Positions 36,027-43,994 of a stretch of DNA of 51,749 bases are shown piece after piece (the stretch's first letter is position 1; the number at the start of each line of letters is the position of its first letter). A program made the translations under genes and the position numbers. This stretch comes from Gordonia sp. (in: high G+C Gram-positive bacteria) (lineage in GTDB: Bacteria > Actinomycetota > Actinomycetes > Mycobacteriales > Mycobacteriaceae), in NCBI RefSeq assembly GCF_012515855.1, contig NZ_JAAYXO010000078.1, forward strand, positions 1-51,749. Direction: 5' to 3'. A model generated the notes under the pieces. The model was not told the origin of the DNA. It did not search any database and worked only from the letters and a program-made list of their open reading frames with translations.

Positions 36027-37331
36027 ATGACACACGCCACCGAGATCCCGGAGATCGACCGCCTGCGCAGGCGCAGCGGAGGCAAGGTCGTCGCCGGGGT
36101 GTGCGGCGGGATCGCCGACCACCTCGGCGTCGACGTCTTCCGCGTGCGCGTCGTGTTCGTCGTGCTGTCGGCCTTGGCCGGGGCCGGCGTCGCTGCCTAC
36201 GGTCTGCTGTGGTTCTTCTGCCCGACGGGCACGGACGTCGAACCGGCGGCGCCTCGCGAACGCCGACAGGCGCACGGGTTGCTGGTCCTGGGGATGATCG
36301 TGCTGGTCGCCAATGCGTTCGTCGCGTCCAGCGCGCCGGCGTCGAGCCTCCTCGCGCTGATCGTGGTCCTCGGCGGCGCCGCGCTGGTGTGGCGCGAAGT
36401 GGACGTCACCGGACTGTCGTCGCGCAGCGGGGTCCTCACCTGGCTGCGCCTGGCGGCCGGTGCGTTTCTGGTGATCGGTGGGCTGATCGTGCTGGTCGCC
36501 GCGCCGGATGCGGCGCTCGCCGGGATGAATCCGACTCTGCTCGCCGTGTTCGGGACGCTGGCCGGTGTGGTGCTGCTGACCATCCCGCTGTGGATGCGGA
36601 TGTGGCGGACGCTCAACGCGGAGCGAGCAGCGCGAATCCGGAATCAGGAACGCGAGGAGATCGCCTCGCACCTGCACGACTCGGTGCTGCAGACTCTCGC
36701 ACTGATTCAGAAGCGGGCGGCGCAACCCGACGTGGTCGCGCAACTCGCTCGGCGGCAGGAGCGCGAACTCCGCCAGTGGTTGTTCGGTGATCAGGCCCGG
36801 CGCAACGAGTCGCTTGCGGCCGCGGTCGCCGCGGTCTCGGCCGAGGTCGAAGACGCGTACGGCCTCGAGATCGAGACCGTCACCGTCGGCGACGTGACAC
36901 CGGAGGAACTGCGCGATGAGAAGGTGGCGCAGAGTCTCCAGGCGCTGGTCGCGTCGGCGCGCGAAGCGGTGGTCAATGCCGCCAAGCATTCCGGCGCGGA
37001 GAAGGTCGACGTGTACTGCGAGGTGGACGAGGAACACGTCGAGGTCTTTGTCCGCGATCGCGGTGTCGGCTTCGATGTCGACGACATCGATGACGATCGG
37101 CAGGGGATCTCGAAGTCCATCCGCGCCCGCATGGAGCGCGCCGGCGGATCGGCGCGCATCACCTCGGCGCCCGGGCGCGGAACCAATGTGGCGTTGAGGC
37201 TGCCGCGCACATTGAGCGGTGGGGCATCGTCGATACTGGATCCGGATCAGCAGCGCGCGCAACTCCACCGACAGCCCGAGCACGACCAACGCCAACCCGA
37301 CCGGCACCAACGGGGACTGGAGCAGACATGA
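36027..37331 (+). CDS. PspC-domain sensor histidine kinase
   Basis: 434 residues. N-terminal PspC domain (RRRSGGKVVAGVCGGIADHLG; VVFVVLSALAGAGVAAYGLLWF), about five more TM segments, then HisKA_3 with phospho-His in REEIASHLHDSVLQTLALIQ and an HATPase with N-box AREAVVNAAKHSG and G-box VRDRGVGFD. After the HATPase end (about residue 390) an Arg/Gln-rich tail of ~40 residues with no family match continues to the ATGA overlap with the response regulator. GTG 36024 is an alternative start. Likely senses membrane state through the PspC domain. Confidence 0.88.
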   Translation: MTHATEIPEIDRLRRRSGGKVVAGVCGGIADHLGVDVFRVRVVFVVLSALAGAGVAAYGLLWFFCPTGTDVEPAAPRERRQAHGLLVLGMIVLVANAFVASSAPASSLLALIVVLGGAALVWREVDVTGLSSRSGVLTWLRLAAGAFLVIGGLIVLVAAPDAALAGMNPTLLAVFGTLAGVVLLTIPLWMRMWRTLNAERAARIRNQEREEIASHLHDSVLQTLALIQKRAAQPDVVAQLARRQERELRQWLFGDQARRNESLAAAVAAVSAEVEDAYGLEIETVTVGDVTPEELRDEKVAQSLQALVASAREAVVNAAKHSGAEKVDVYCEVDEEHVEVFVRDRGVGFDVDDIDDDRQGISKSIRARMERAGGSARITSAPGRGTNVALRLPRTLSGGASSILDPDQQRAQLHRQPEHDQRQPDRHQRGLEQT

Positions 37332-37984
37332 CCTACCGAGTGTTCCTGGTCGACGACCACGGGGTGTTCCGTTCCGGAGTCCGGGCCGAGCTCGCCGGAG
37401 CGGAAGGTCTCGACGTGATCGGCGACGCGGGAACGGTCCCGGAGTCGATTGCCGGGATCGTCGAGATGCGGCCCGATGTGGTTCTGCTCGACGTCCACAT
37501 GCCCGGGGGCGGCGGGGTGGCGGTGCTGCGGGGCGTGCTCGACGCGCTCGGGTCCGATGCGCCGGTGTTCTTGGCGCTCAGCGTCTCCGACGCGGCCACC
37601 GACGTGATCGCGACGATCCGCGCCGGTGCGCGCGGGTACGTCACCAAGACGATCGACGGCGCGGAACTGGCCGACGCCGTGCGCCGGGTGGCCGAAGGGG
37701 ACGCGGTGTTCAGTCCGCGGCTCGCCGGTTTCGTCCTCGACTCCTTCACCGGGCGATCGCCGGTGCCGGAGCCGCAACTCGATCCCGAACTCGATTCCCT
37801 CACCCGGCGCGAGATGGAGGTGCTCCGACTGCTGGCGCGCGGATACACCTATCGAGAGATCGCCGAAGAGTTGTTCATCTCGGTGAAGACCGTCGAGACG
37901 CACGCGTCCAACGTGCTCCGCAAGACCCAGCAGTCCAACCGCAACGCGCTGACCCGCTGGGCGGTCAATCGCCAGATCGGGTGA
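37328..37984 (+). CDS. NarL/LuxR-family response regulator
   Basis: 218 residues. Receiver domain with phospho-Asp in DVVLLDVHMPGG and Lys in YVTKTIDG; C-terminal LuxR HTH LTRREMEVLRLLARGYT..EIAEELFISVKTVETHASNVLRK. Start overlaps the kinase stop (ATGA); together they are a two-component system. Its end overlaps the convergent DUF6194 gene by 20 bases. Confidence 0.95.
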   Translation: MTYRVFLVDDHGVFRSGVRAELAGAEGLDVIGDAGTVPESIAGIVEMRPDVVLLDVHMPGGGGVAVLRGVLDALGSDAPVFLALSVSDAATDVIATIRAGARGYVTKTIDGAELADAVRRVAEGDAVFSPRLAGFVLDSFTGRSPVPEPQLDPELDSLTRREMEVLRLLARGYTYREIAEELFISVKTVETHASNVLRKTQQSNRNALTRWAVNRQIG

Positions 37985-38456
37985 CGCGACGGCGATCGTC
38001 GTCGTGCGCCTGACGGAGGAGTCGTTCGGTGAGGTCGGCGGTCGCCGGGCCGGGCTCGACGATGGCGATCCAGCCCTGTCGCCCGTACAGCGGGTGCGGG
38101 AGGACGGTGTCGGATGCAGCGGTGTCCGATGCAGCGGGGTCAGGTGCTGCGGGGTCGGATGCAGCAGCGGAAGCGTCTGGCGTGAGTTCGGCGACGAGCT
38201 CGCGTCCGACGTGAATGTTGAGTCGCCATCGGCCCGGCCGGTCGAGGTCCGACGAGACGTCGTCGGGATAGTTCTTCGTGATGATCGTGGCGTACGGCTG
38301 CCTGCGCGGGGCGATTCCGTCGGGCGCGTAGTAGAAGAAGTGGTCGCCCCACGCGATCGGCGGGACATCGTCGCCTTCGACCGGCGCCACTTCGAGGACG
38401 CCGTCGAAACTGCGCAGCAGTTTCAGGGTCTTTTCCATCATGGACTGTTCCAGCAT
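37965..38456 (-). CDS. DUF6194 family protein
   Basis: 163 residues. The conserved core GDHFFYYAPDGIAPRRQPYATIITKNYPDDVSS (split) matches DUF6194, uncharacterised proteins common in actinobacteria. The middle holds an Ala/Ser/Asp/Pro stretch encoded by a 15-base repeat (38107-38166). Start could be 38456 or the internal ATGs at 38441/38438. Convergent overlap with the response regulator. Function unknown. Confidence 0.75.
   Translation of the reverse strand: MLEQSMMEKTLKLLRSFDGVLEVAPVEGDDVPPIAWGDHFFYYAPDGIAPRRQPYATIITKNYPDDVSSDLDRPGRWRLNIHVGRELVAELTPDASAAASDPAAPDPAASDTAASDTVLPHPLYGRQGWIAIVEPGPATADLTERLLRQAHDDDRRRVTRSGD
38107..38166. repeat. Four imperfect 15-bp tandem repeats inside the DUF6194 gene
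   Basis: GTGTCGGATGCAGCG-like units repeat four times in frame, adding an Asp/Ala/Ser/Pro linker to the protein. Being a multiple of three, copy-number change would not break the frame. Confidence 0.8.
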
Positions 38457-38529
38457 TGGTCCAGTGTGCCGCGGGATTGGCCGCAGAACCCAGTGAACTA
38501 CGGGCCGGACAACTACAGGGCCAACTTGA

Positions 38530-39795
38530 CTACAGAGCCAGAATAATGATTCCCGCGGCGATGGCGGTCAGTAGGACGAAGATGGCGAACACCGCCGCTG
38601 CGAGTCCGGCGTTGTTGCCGGACTGTTGCGGCGCCGGGTGCCGCGGCTGCGGTGTGTAGTGCACGGGATGGGACGGTCCGGATTGCTGATGGACGAGCGG
38701 TTGGGGAGTCGTGCGCGGAGCGTAGTAGCCGTTGGCGGCGACCTGCGTCGGACGGTGCGGCGGCGTGGACTCCGGTGCGGCGGTCATCGACACGGCCGTC
38801 ATGGGCGCGGGGGTTCTGGGAGATGGCGTTCTGGGCGAGGGGGTCGGGGGTCCCTGGGGCGCGGGCGGAAGGGTGTCTGCCCGTCGGTTGTGGAGCGGCT
38901 TCGTCGTGACGAGTCCGGTCAGCACGTTGTCGGTGGTGCCGAGGGTGTCGGCAGCGAACTGCGCGAGTTGGTCGCGCGCGTCCGCCATCGTCGGCCGATT
39001 GTTCGGGCTGGGCTCCAACAGGTGCAGCAGGATCGGCGAGAGTGCGCCCGCGCGCGTGATCGGGTTGATCTTGCCCAGGGCGGCGCGGTGCAGCGTGGCG
39101 ATGTAGTTGTCCTCGTTGCCGAACGGAGGCGCCCCTTCGACCATTGTGTAGAGGGTCGCGCCCAGCGAGTAGACGTCGGACGGCTCGCCGGGGTCCTCGC
39201 CGCGCGCCACTTCGGGAGCGAAGTAAGCGGGCGTCCCGGTGACGATGCCGGTCTGGGTGATGTTGGCGTCGCCCTTGGCGCGGGAGATGCCGAAGTCGGT
39301 GATCTTGACCAGGCCGACATTGCGCCCGCTGTTGGCGATCAAGATGTTCGCGGGCTTGATGTCGCGGTGGATGATTCCCGAGGCGTGGGCTTCGGCGATC
39401 GCATCGGCCACCTGCGCACAGATCTGTGCGGCTTCGACGGGGTCGATGGTTCCGTTGTCGCGCAGCACGTCGGCGACGCTGTGACTGGGCAGATATTCCA
39501 TCACCAACCACGGCTCGTCCAGGTGCAGGGCGACGTCGTGCATCGAGATCGCGTTGCGGTGGGAGAGGCGGGCGGCCAGTCGCCCCTCGCGGAGGGCGCG
39601 GGCGCGGGACGTCTCGGCCATCGAGTCGTCCATGCCGCTGCTGACGAGGACCTGCTTGACGGCGACTTCGCGGTCGAGGAGTTGGTCGTGCGCCAGCCAG
39701 ACCGCGCCCATGCCGCCGTGGCCGATCTTGCGGCTCAGGCGATAGCGGCCGGCGACCAGGTACGTCGGGCCGGGCGCAGCGGCGGAGGAGGTCAT
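38530..39795 (-). CDS. Ser/Thr protein kinase (PknB-type domain)
   Basis: 421 residues. Hanks kinase domain (about 15-280): GHGGMGAVWLA P-loop, VAVKQVL lysine, HRDIKPANILI catalytic loop, KITDFGISRAKG and APEVARGEDP. A long Pro/Thr-rich linker follows and the protein ends with a single TM helix at the extreme C-terminus (AAAVFAIFVLLTAIAAGIIIL), leaving no extracellular sensor domain. ATG 39795. Divergent from the radical-SAM-like gene. Substrate not identifiable from sequence. Confidence 0.92.
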   Translation of the reverse strand: MTSSAAAPGPTYLVAGRYRLSRKIGHGGMGAVWLAHDQLLDREVAVKQVLVSSGMDDSMAETSRARALREGRLAARLSHRNAISMHDVALHLDEPWLVMEYLPSHSVADVLRDNGTIDPVEAAQICAQVADAIAEAHASGIIHRDIKPANILIANSGRNVGLVKITDFGISRAKGDANITQTGIVTGTPAYFAPEVARGEDPGEPSDVYSLGATLYTMVEGAPPFGNEDNYIATLHRAALGKINPITRAGALSPILLHLLEPSPNNRPTMADARDQLAQFAADTLGTTDNVLTGLVTTKPLHNRRADTLPPAPQGPPTPSPRTPSPRTPAPMTAVSMTAAPESTPPHRPTQVAANGYYAPRTTPQPLVHQQSGPSHPVHYTPQPRHPAPQQSGNNAGLAAAVFAIFVLLTAIAAGIIILAL

Positions 39796-39889
39796 GCCCA
39801 GATGATAACTGTCGGTGCGGACGGCTCCGTTCCCCGTCGATACGGCGGCTCCTTGACGCAAGGATCGCACGTGTGTTCGGATGGATGGC

Positions 39890-40840
39890 ATGACGGCGCT
39901 ACCCGAACTGGTGTGCGGTGACCTTGTGCGATCGACGATGATGCCCGAGGCGCCGGGTGTTCGAGTGCACGAAGTGCTGGCGCGCACGATGCTCGAGTCC
40001 GTCACCGGCGATCGCAATCATCGCTATTCGTTCGCGGCGTCGACGCTCGCGCGGTCCGGCGGCGTCCTTCAGGTCAAGGTGAATGCGGCGGCCATTCTGC
40101 GCAGGGAGGTCCGACGGCGGTCGTGGCGGTGCGAGACCGTCGCGGTCGGGGTGGTGGACGATCCGTACCAGCCGATCGAGGGGCACTATCGGCTGATGCC
40201 GCAGGTGTTGGCGGTGTTGTCGGAGTCGCAGACGCCGATCGCGCTGCACACGGCGTCTCCGCTGATGTTGCGCGATCTCTCGTTGCTGCGATTGATCGGA
40301 CGGTCGGTGCCGGTCACCGTGTCCGTGCCGTTGGCCACCCTCGACGCCGGGTTGGCTGCGCGTATCGATCCCTCGGCGGCTGCGCCGCGTGCTCGGTTGG
40401 AGATGATCGCGCGGTTGGCCGATGCCGGACTGGCTCCGCATGTGCGGATCGCGCCGCTGCCGCCGCTGCTGGCCGACGGGACCTCTCAGCTCGACGACCT
40501 GCTCGCCACGCTCGCCGACGCGGGGGCCGCGCGGGTGTCGGTGTCTCCGCTGCAGTTGACCGGCGACGACGGTGCGGACTTCTTCGGTTGGCTCGCGGAT
40601 GAGCATCCGGCGCTGGTGCGGAGGTATCGGTCGCTCTACGGCCAACGCGGGTTCGTCTCCGCCGACTACGCGTTGTCGCTGCGCGGTCGCATGGCGCCGC
40701 TGGTGGCGCGGTACGGATTGGACAGCGCTGCGGGGGTCGAAGGCTCCGACCTCGAGCGCGCGAATCTCGATGGTGAGACGGCATCGGTGCCGCCCGCGGT
40801 GCGTGCCGCTGATACGGCCCCCGCGCTGACCCTGTTCTGA
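39890..40840 (+). CDS. Radical-SAM-like protein lacking the cluster cysteines (Rv2578c/SPL-like fold)
   Basis: About 316 residues. It follows the Rv2578c/PA0069-type radical SAM proteins closely: HEVLARTMLESV, LQVKVNAAAILRREV, ETVAVGVVDDPYQPIEGHYRLMPQVL, ALHTASPLMLRDLSLL and a C-terminal half with VRIAPLPPLLAD. The family's RGCxHxCxYCFAR cluster motif is replaced by TGDRNHRYSFAAS (40004-40042), so all three cluster cysteines are missing and the following segment is shortened by ~8 residues. It cannot bind the usual [4Fe-4S]. ATG 39881 or 39890; the latter sits at leaderless distance from TTGACG (39853-39858). Role unknown. Confidence 0.8.
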   Translation: MTALPELVCGDLVRSTMMPEAPGVRVHEVLARTMLESVTGDRNHRYSFAASTLARSGGVLQVKVNAAAILRREVRRRSWRCETVAVGVVDDPYQPIEGHYRLMPQVLAVLSESQTPIALHTASPLMLRDLSLLRLIGRSVPVTVSVPLATLDAGLAARIDPSAAAPRARLEMIARLADAGLAPHVRIAPLPPLLADGTSQLDDLLATLADAGAARVSVSPLQLTGDDGADFFGWLADEHPALVRRYRSLYGQRGFVSADYALSLRGRMAPLVARYGLDSAAGVEGSDLERANLDGETASVPPAVRAADTAPALTLF

Positions 40841-40851
40841 GGCGCCCTTGT

Positions 40852-41361
40852 TCAGTCGGTGGCGATCGCGTCCTTGGCGATCGAGTCTTCGGTGCGATCG
40901 ACGAAGAGGGCTGCTGACAGGGCGGCCAGGAGCAGCAGTACCGCCGCGAGGATGCCCAAGATCAGTTTGTCGACGGTGAGTCCGTCCTCGGGGGTGAAGC
41001 CGAGGTCGGACTCAAAGTCGCCGAAGTACCACGACGGCCAGATCCAGACGGCGATGGGAACGAAGGCCGCGGCGATGGCGCCGACGGCTGCGATTGCAGA
41101 CAGCAGTCGAGCGAGCGGCTTGGCGGCCGGCGCGGGCATCAGGGCGGTCAGGGCGGCGAGAACTGCGATCAGGCAGGCGGCGACGATCAGCCACCCGCGA
41201 CCGTGGGGAGCCAATCCGTCGGCGTCGGCGCTGGCCATCCCGAGCCCGTTCCATGAGATGTCGAATCCCGCGTTACGGAGGTTGAACCACGGCAGCGCCG
41301 TGACGGCGATAGCGGTGATGGCGACCGTGAGAACGGCGTACGGAAGTGCGCGGGTCTGCAT
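40852..41361 (-). CDS. Four-helix membrane protein
   Basis: 169 residues with four TM segments: AVLTVAITAIAVTALPWF, WLIVAACLIAVLAALTALM, LLSAIAAVGAIAAAFVPIAVW and LILGILAAVLLLLAALSAALF. Acidic C-terminus. A TACCAT-like -10 ends seven bases before the ATG at 41361; the longer frame upstream is not supported. Divergent from imuA'. Family not recognised. Confidence 0.75.
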   Translation of the reverse strand: MQTRALPYAVLTVAITAIAVTALPWFNLRNAGFDISWNGLGMASADADGLAPHGRGWLIVAACLIAVLAALTALMPAPAAKPLARLLSAIAAVGAIAAAFVPIAVWIWPSWYFGDFESDLGFTPEDGLTVDKLILGILAAVLLLLAALSAALFVDRTEDSIAKDAIATD

Positions 41362-41481
41362 GGGTCCGAATGGTAGAGCATGGCTCTTTGCGGCCTGTGT
41401 TAGCAGTGTGGCTGTGGGGGTGGAAAACCACCTGTGAGGTGGGTGTTTAGTCGTCCGTTGACGATTGTCAGAGGGCGCTTC

Positions 41482-41502
41482 TAGTATCGAACGCAAGTTC
41501 GA
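41482..41502 (+). promoter_or_regulatory. LexA (SOS) box and -10 of imuA'-imuB
   Basis: TCGAACGCAAGTTCGA (41487-41502) matches the mycobacterial SOS consensus TCGAAC-N4-GTTCGA exactly. TAGTAT (41482-41487) overlaps its first base, so LexA binding would block the promoter. The leader to imuA' is about 80 bases. Confidence 0.92.
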
Positions 41503-41581
41503 TTAGCGGCATCTTCCCTGCCGCTGCCGAGCGAGGCAGACGGGCGCCGGACGGGAGTCTGGCACGACGAGGGGAAGCGTC

Positions 41582-42349
41582 ATGAGTGCAGTGGAGAAGG
41601 CCGACGAGATCGAGGATCTTCGGCGGCGACTGAGCCGATTGTCGGGGGAGACGGGAGCCCTGTCGGGGAAGGCGTCCGGAGTGATGTCGTCGGGAGTGGT
41701 CGCGGTTCCGGAAGCGCTGGCACCGCTGTTCCCGAGACGGGGATTGCCGCGGGGTGGTGTGGCCGCAGTGGCGGGAGCATCGGTGATTCCGATGTCGATC
41801 ATCGCCGAGGCGAGCAGGACCGGATCGACGGTGGCTTTGGTGGGACTGCCTCGGCTCAACTTGGCGGCCGCCGTCGAGATGGGTGCCGATCTGAGTCGAA
41901 TAGCAGTGGTGGAGGAGCCGGGGAGCGACCGCTTGGAAGTGGCCGGGGTGCTGCTGGACGGAATCGATCTGGTGGTGCTGGGCTTCGAAGACCGGCTCGG
42001 GGCCACGGGAATGTCGGTGACGCCGGCCAGAGCGCGGGTGCTGGGCGGACGGGCACGGAAGCAGTCGTCGACGTTGATGGTGCTCGGCGAGTGGCCGAAC
42101 TCGGCCACGCGAGTGCGTGGCGAAGTCCGCGAGTACCGCCACCTGCCGTTGCGGCGAAGCGGATACGGCCGGATCGGCGGCTTTCGGGTGGAGGTCCAGG
42201 TCGCGGCGCCTGGCGCACGTCCGGTGAGCGAGGAGTTCGATCTGATGGTGCCGAGTCTGGGCGAAGGCGGAGCGATGCATCTGGCGAGGCCGGCAGCGGT
42301 TCGTGTCGCGGGCAGTACGGACCGTCCGGCGTTGGCGGTGGCGAATTGA
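41582..42349 (+). CDS. imuA': Mutasome protein ImuA'
   Basis: 255 residues, the actinobacterial ImuA' (Rv3395c-like) that binds ImuB and DnaE2 in SOS mutagenesis. RecA-like core around LPRGGVAAVAGASVIPMSIIAEASRTG; the RecA Walker A GPxxxGKT is not present in this segment, as in other ImuA' proteins. The C-terminal part (LPLRRSGYGRIGGFRVEVQV) is family-typical. Starts ATG 41582 with GGGGAAG upstream. Followed by imuB. Confidence 0.9.
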   Translation: MSAVEKADEIEDLRRRLSRLSGETGALSGKASGVMSSGVVAVPEALAPLFPRRGLPRGGVAAVAGASVIPMSIIAEASRTGSTVALVGLPRLNLAAAVEMGADLSRIAVVEEPGSDRLEVAGVLLDGIDLVVLGFEDRLGATGMSVTPARARVLGGRARKQSSTLMVLGEWPNSATRVRGEVREYRHLPLRRSGYGRIGGFRVEVQVAAPGARPVSEEFDLMVPSLGEGGAMHLARPAAVRVAGSTDRPALAVAN

Positions 42350-42379
42350 TGGGGGGGCGAATTGAGCGGGGGTGAATTG

Positions 42380-43960
42380 ATGGGGGAAGGGATGGCCGAG
42401 GGCCGACGAGTGCTGGCGCTGTGGTGTCCGGACTGGCCCACGGCGGCAGCGGCTGCGGCGGCGGGAAGGCCGACGACCGAACCCGCTGCGGTGTTGCGCG
42501 CGGGCCGAGTGGAGGCCTGCTCGCACACGGCGCGAGCCGACGGGGTACGACGCGGCATGCGGAAACGGCAGGCGCAGTCGTTGTGTCCGCGGTTAGCCGT
42601 CTACGACGCCGACGAGTCACGAGACGGACGGTTGTTCGAGCCGGTGGTCGCAGCGGTGACCTCCACGGTTCCGATGACCGAGGTGCTGCGACCGGGGCTG
42701 CTGGTGGTGGCAGCAGATCGAGCCGCGCGCTTCTTCGGCGGCGAGGTCGCGTTGTCGGAGCGGCTGGTGGATGTCGTGGCGGGCGCTTCGGTCCCGGGTG
42801 GGGTGACGGCACGCGCGGGAGTCGCCGACGAGTTGTTCACTGCTGTTCTGGCGGCGCGGTCGGGGCAGACCGTACCGCCGGGATCCGATGCCCAGTACCT
42901 GTCTCGGCGTCCGGTGGCCGATCTCCGGGTGGAGTCGGCGTTGAGCGGCCCGGGTCGCGACGACCTGGTGGATCTGCTGTGGCGATTGGGCATCCGAACG
43001 CTGGGCGCGTTCGCCGACCTCGATCCCGCCGACGTCGCGGCGCGGTTCTCGGCCGATGCGATCACGGCGCATCGGCTGGCTCGAGGACTGCCGGGGCGTC
43101 GTCCCAGTCGGGCGCCGATTCCGACGGACCTGCAGGTGGAGCACGAGTGCGATCCGCCGGTCGATCGGATCGACGCCGCGGCCTTTCTGGGGAGACGGTT
43201 GGCGCAGGAACTGCACGAGCGTCTCGCGTCGGCGGCACTGGCCTGCACCCGGCTCACGGTCCATGCGATCACCGAACGCGGGCAGCGTCATTCGCGGACG
43301 TGGCGGTGCGCCGAGCCGCTGACGCCGGAAGCCACGGCCGACCGCGTCCGCTGGCAGTTGGAAGGGTGGCTGACAGGACGGGCGGGCAGTGGAGGGGAGG
43401 CACCCGACTCGCCGATCGTGCGGTTGTCGTTGGAGCCGGTGGAGGTGGTCGATCCCGGGGCTCTGCAGCACGCCCTGTCCGGGGCGGGCCTGCCCGCCGA
43501 CGTCGGGGGTGGACTCGGTGACAGCGCGCGCCGTGCGCTGGTCCGCGTGCAGGGACTGCTGGGCGGGGAGGCTGTGCGTGTCCCGGTGGGCAGCGGCGGT
43601 CGAGGACCGGCCGAGCAGGTGGCGTTGGTGGCCTTCGGCGATGCCGCCAGACCGCCGCGTGACCCCGCAGCAGCCTGGCCGGACCGGTTGGCCAGGCCCT
43701 CGCCGACGCTGCTGACGCAGACCGGAGCGGAAGTGCTGGGGGCCGACGATCGTCTGGTCTCGGTCACCGCGCGCGGCGCCTTCAGTGCGGAGCCGACAAC
43801 GGTGAAGCTGGGCCCCAGGGTGTGTCGGGTGCGCTGGTGGGCGGGGCCGTGGCCGTTCGGCGCCGGAGCAGCCCGCGCACAGGTGCTCTTAGACGATTCG
43901 CGCGCTCTGCTGCTCTGCTACCGGGAATCGAACTGGACGGTCGAGGGCATCTACGAGTGA
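42380..43960 (+). CDS. imuB: Y-family polymerase-like protein ImuB
   Basis: 526 residues from ATG 42380 (GGGGGTG six bases upstream; ATG 42392 and upstream TTGs are alternatives). Y-family fold without the catalytic acidic residues (VLALWCPDWPTAA replaces the DxD of active enzymes), so it is the non-polymerising hub that recruits DnaE2. Palm/finger motifs such as RADGVRRGMRKRQAQ and LWRLGIRTLGAFADL are clear. The clamp-binding site expected near residue 365 reads QHALSG (43466-43483), weak compared with the M. tuberculosis QLPLWG. Confidence 0.92.
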   Translation: MGEGMAEGRRVLALWCPDWPTAAAAAAAGRPTTEPAAVLRAGRVEACSHTARADGVRRGMRKRQAQSLCPRLAVYDADESRDGRLFEPVVAAVTSTVPMTEVLRPGLLVVAADRAARFFGGEVALSERLVDVVAGASVPGGVTARAGVADELFTAVLAARSGQTVPPGSDAQYLSRRPVADLRVESALSGPGRDDLVDLLWRLGIRTLGAFADLDPADVAARFSADAITAHRLARGLPGRRPSRAPIPTDLQVEHECDPPVDRIDAAAFLGRRLAQELHERLASAALACTRLTVHAITERGQRHSRTWRCAEPLTPEATADRVRWQLEGWLTGRAGSGGEAPDSPIVRLSLEPVEVVDPGALQHALSGAGLPADVGGGLGDSARRALVRVQGLLGGEAVRVPVGSGGRGPAEQVALVAFGDAARPPRDPAAAWPDRLARPSPTLLTQTGAEVLGADDRLVSVTARGAFSAEPTTVKLGPRVCRVRWWAGPWPFGAGAARAQVLLDDSRALLLCYRESNWTVEGIYE

Positions 43961-43994
43961 GCCGGTGGCGGTGTCGGAACTCGCAAGGGGCAGC

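Noticed and set aside
37247-38368. Large minus-strand frame over the response regulator
   Set aside because: Repetitive Ser/Arg/Thr/Pro shadow; the response regulator and DUF6194 genes explain the region.
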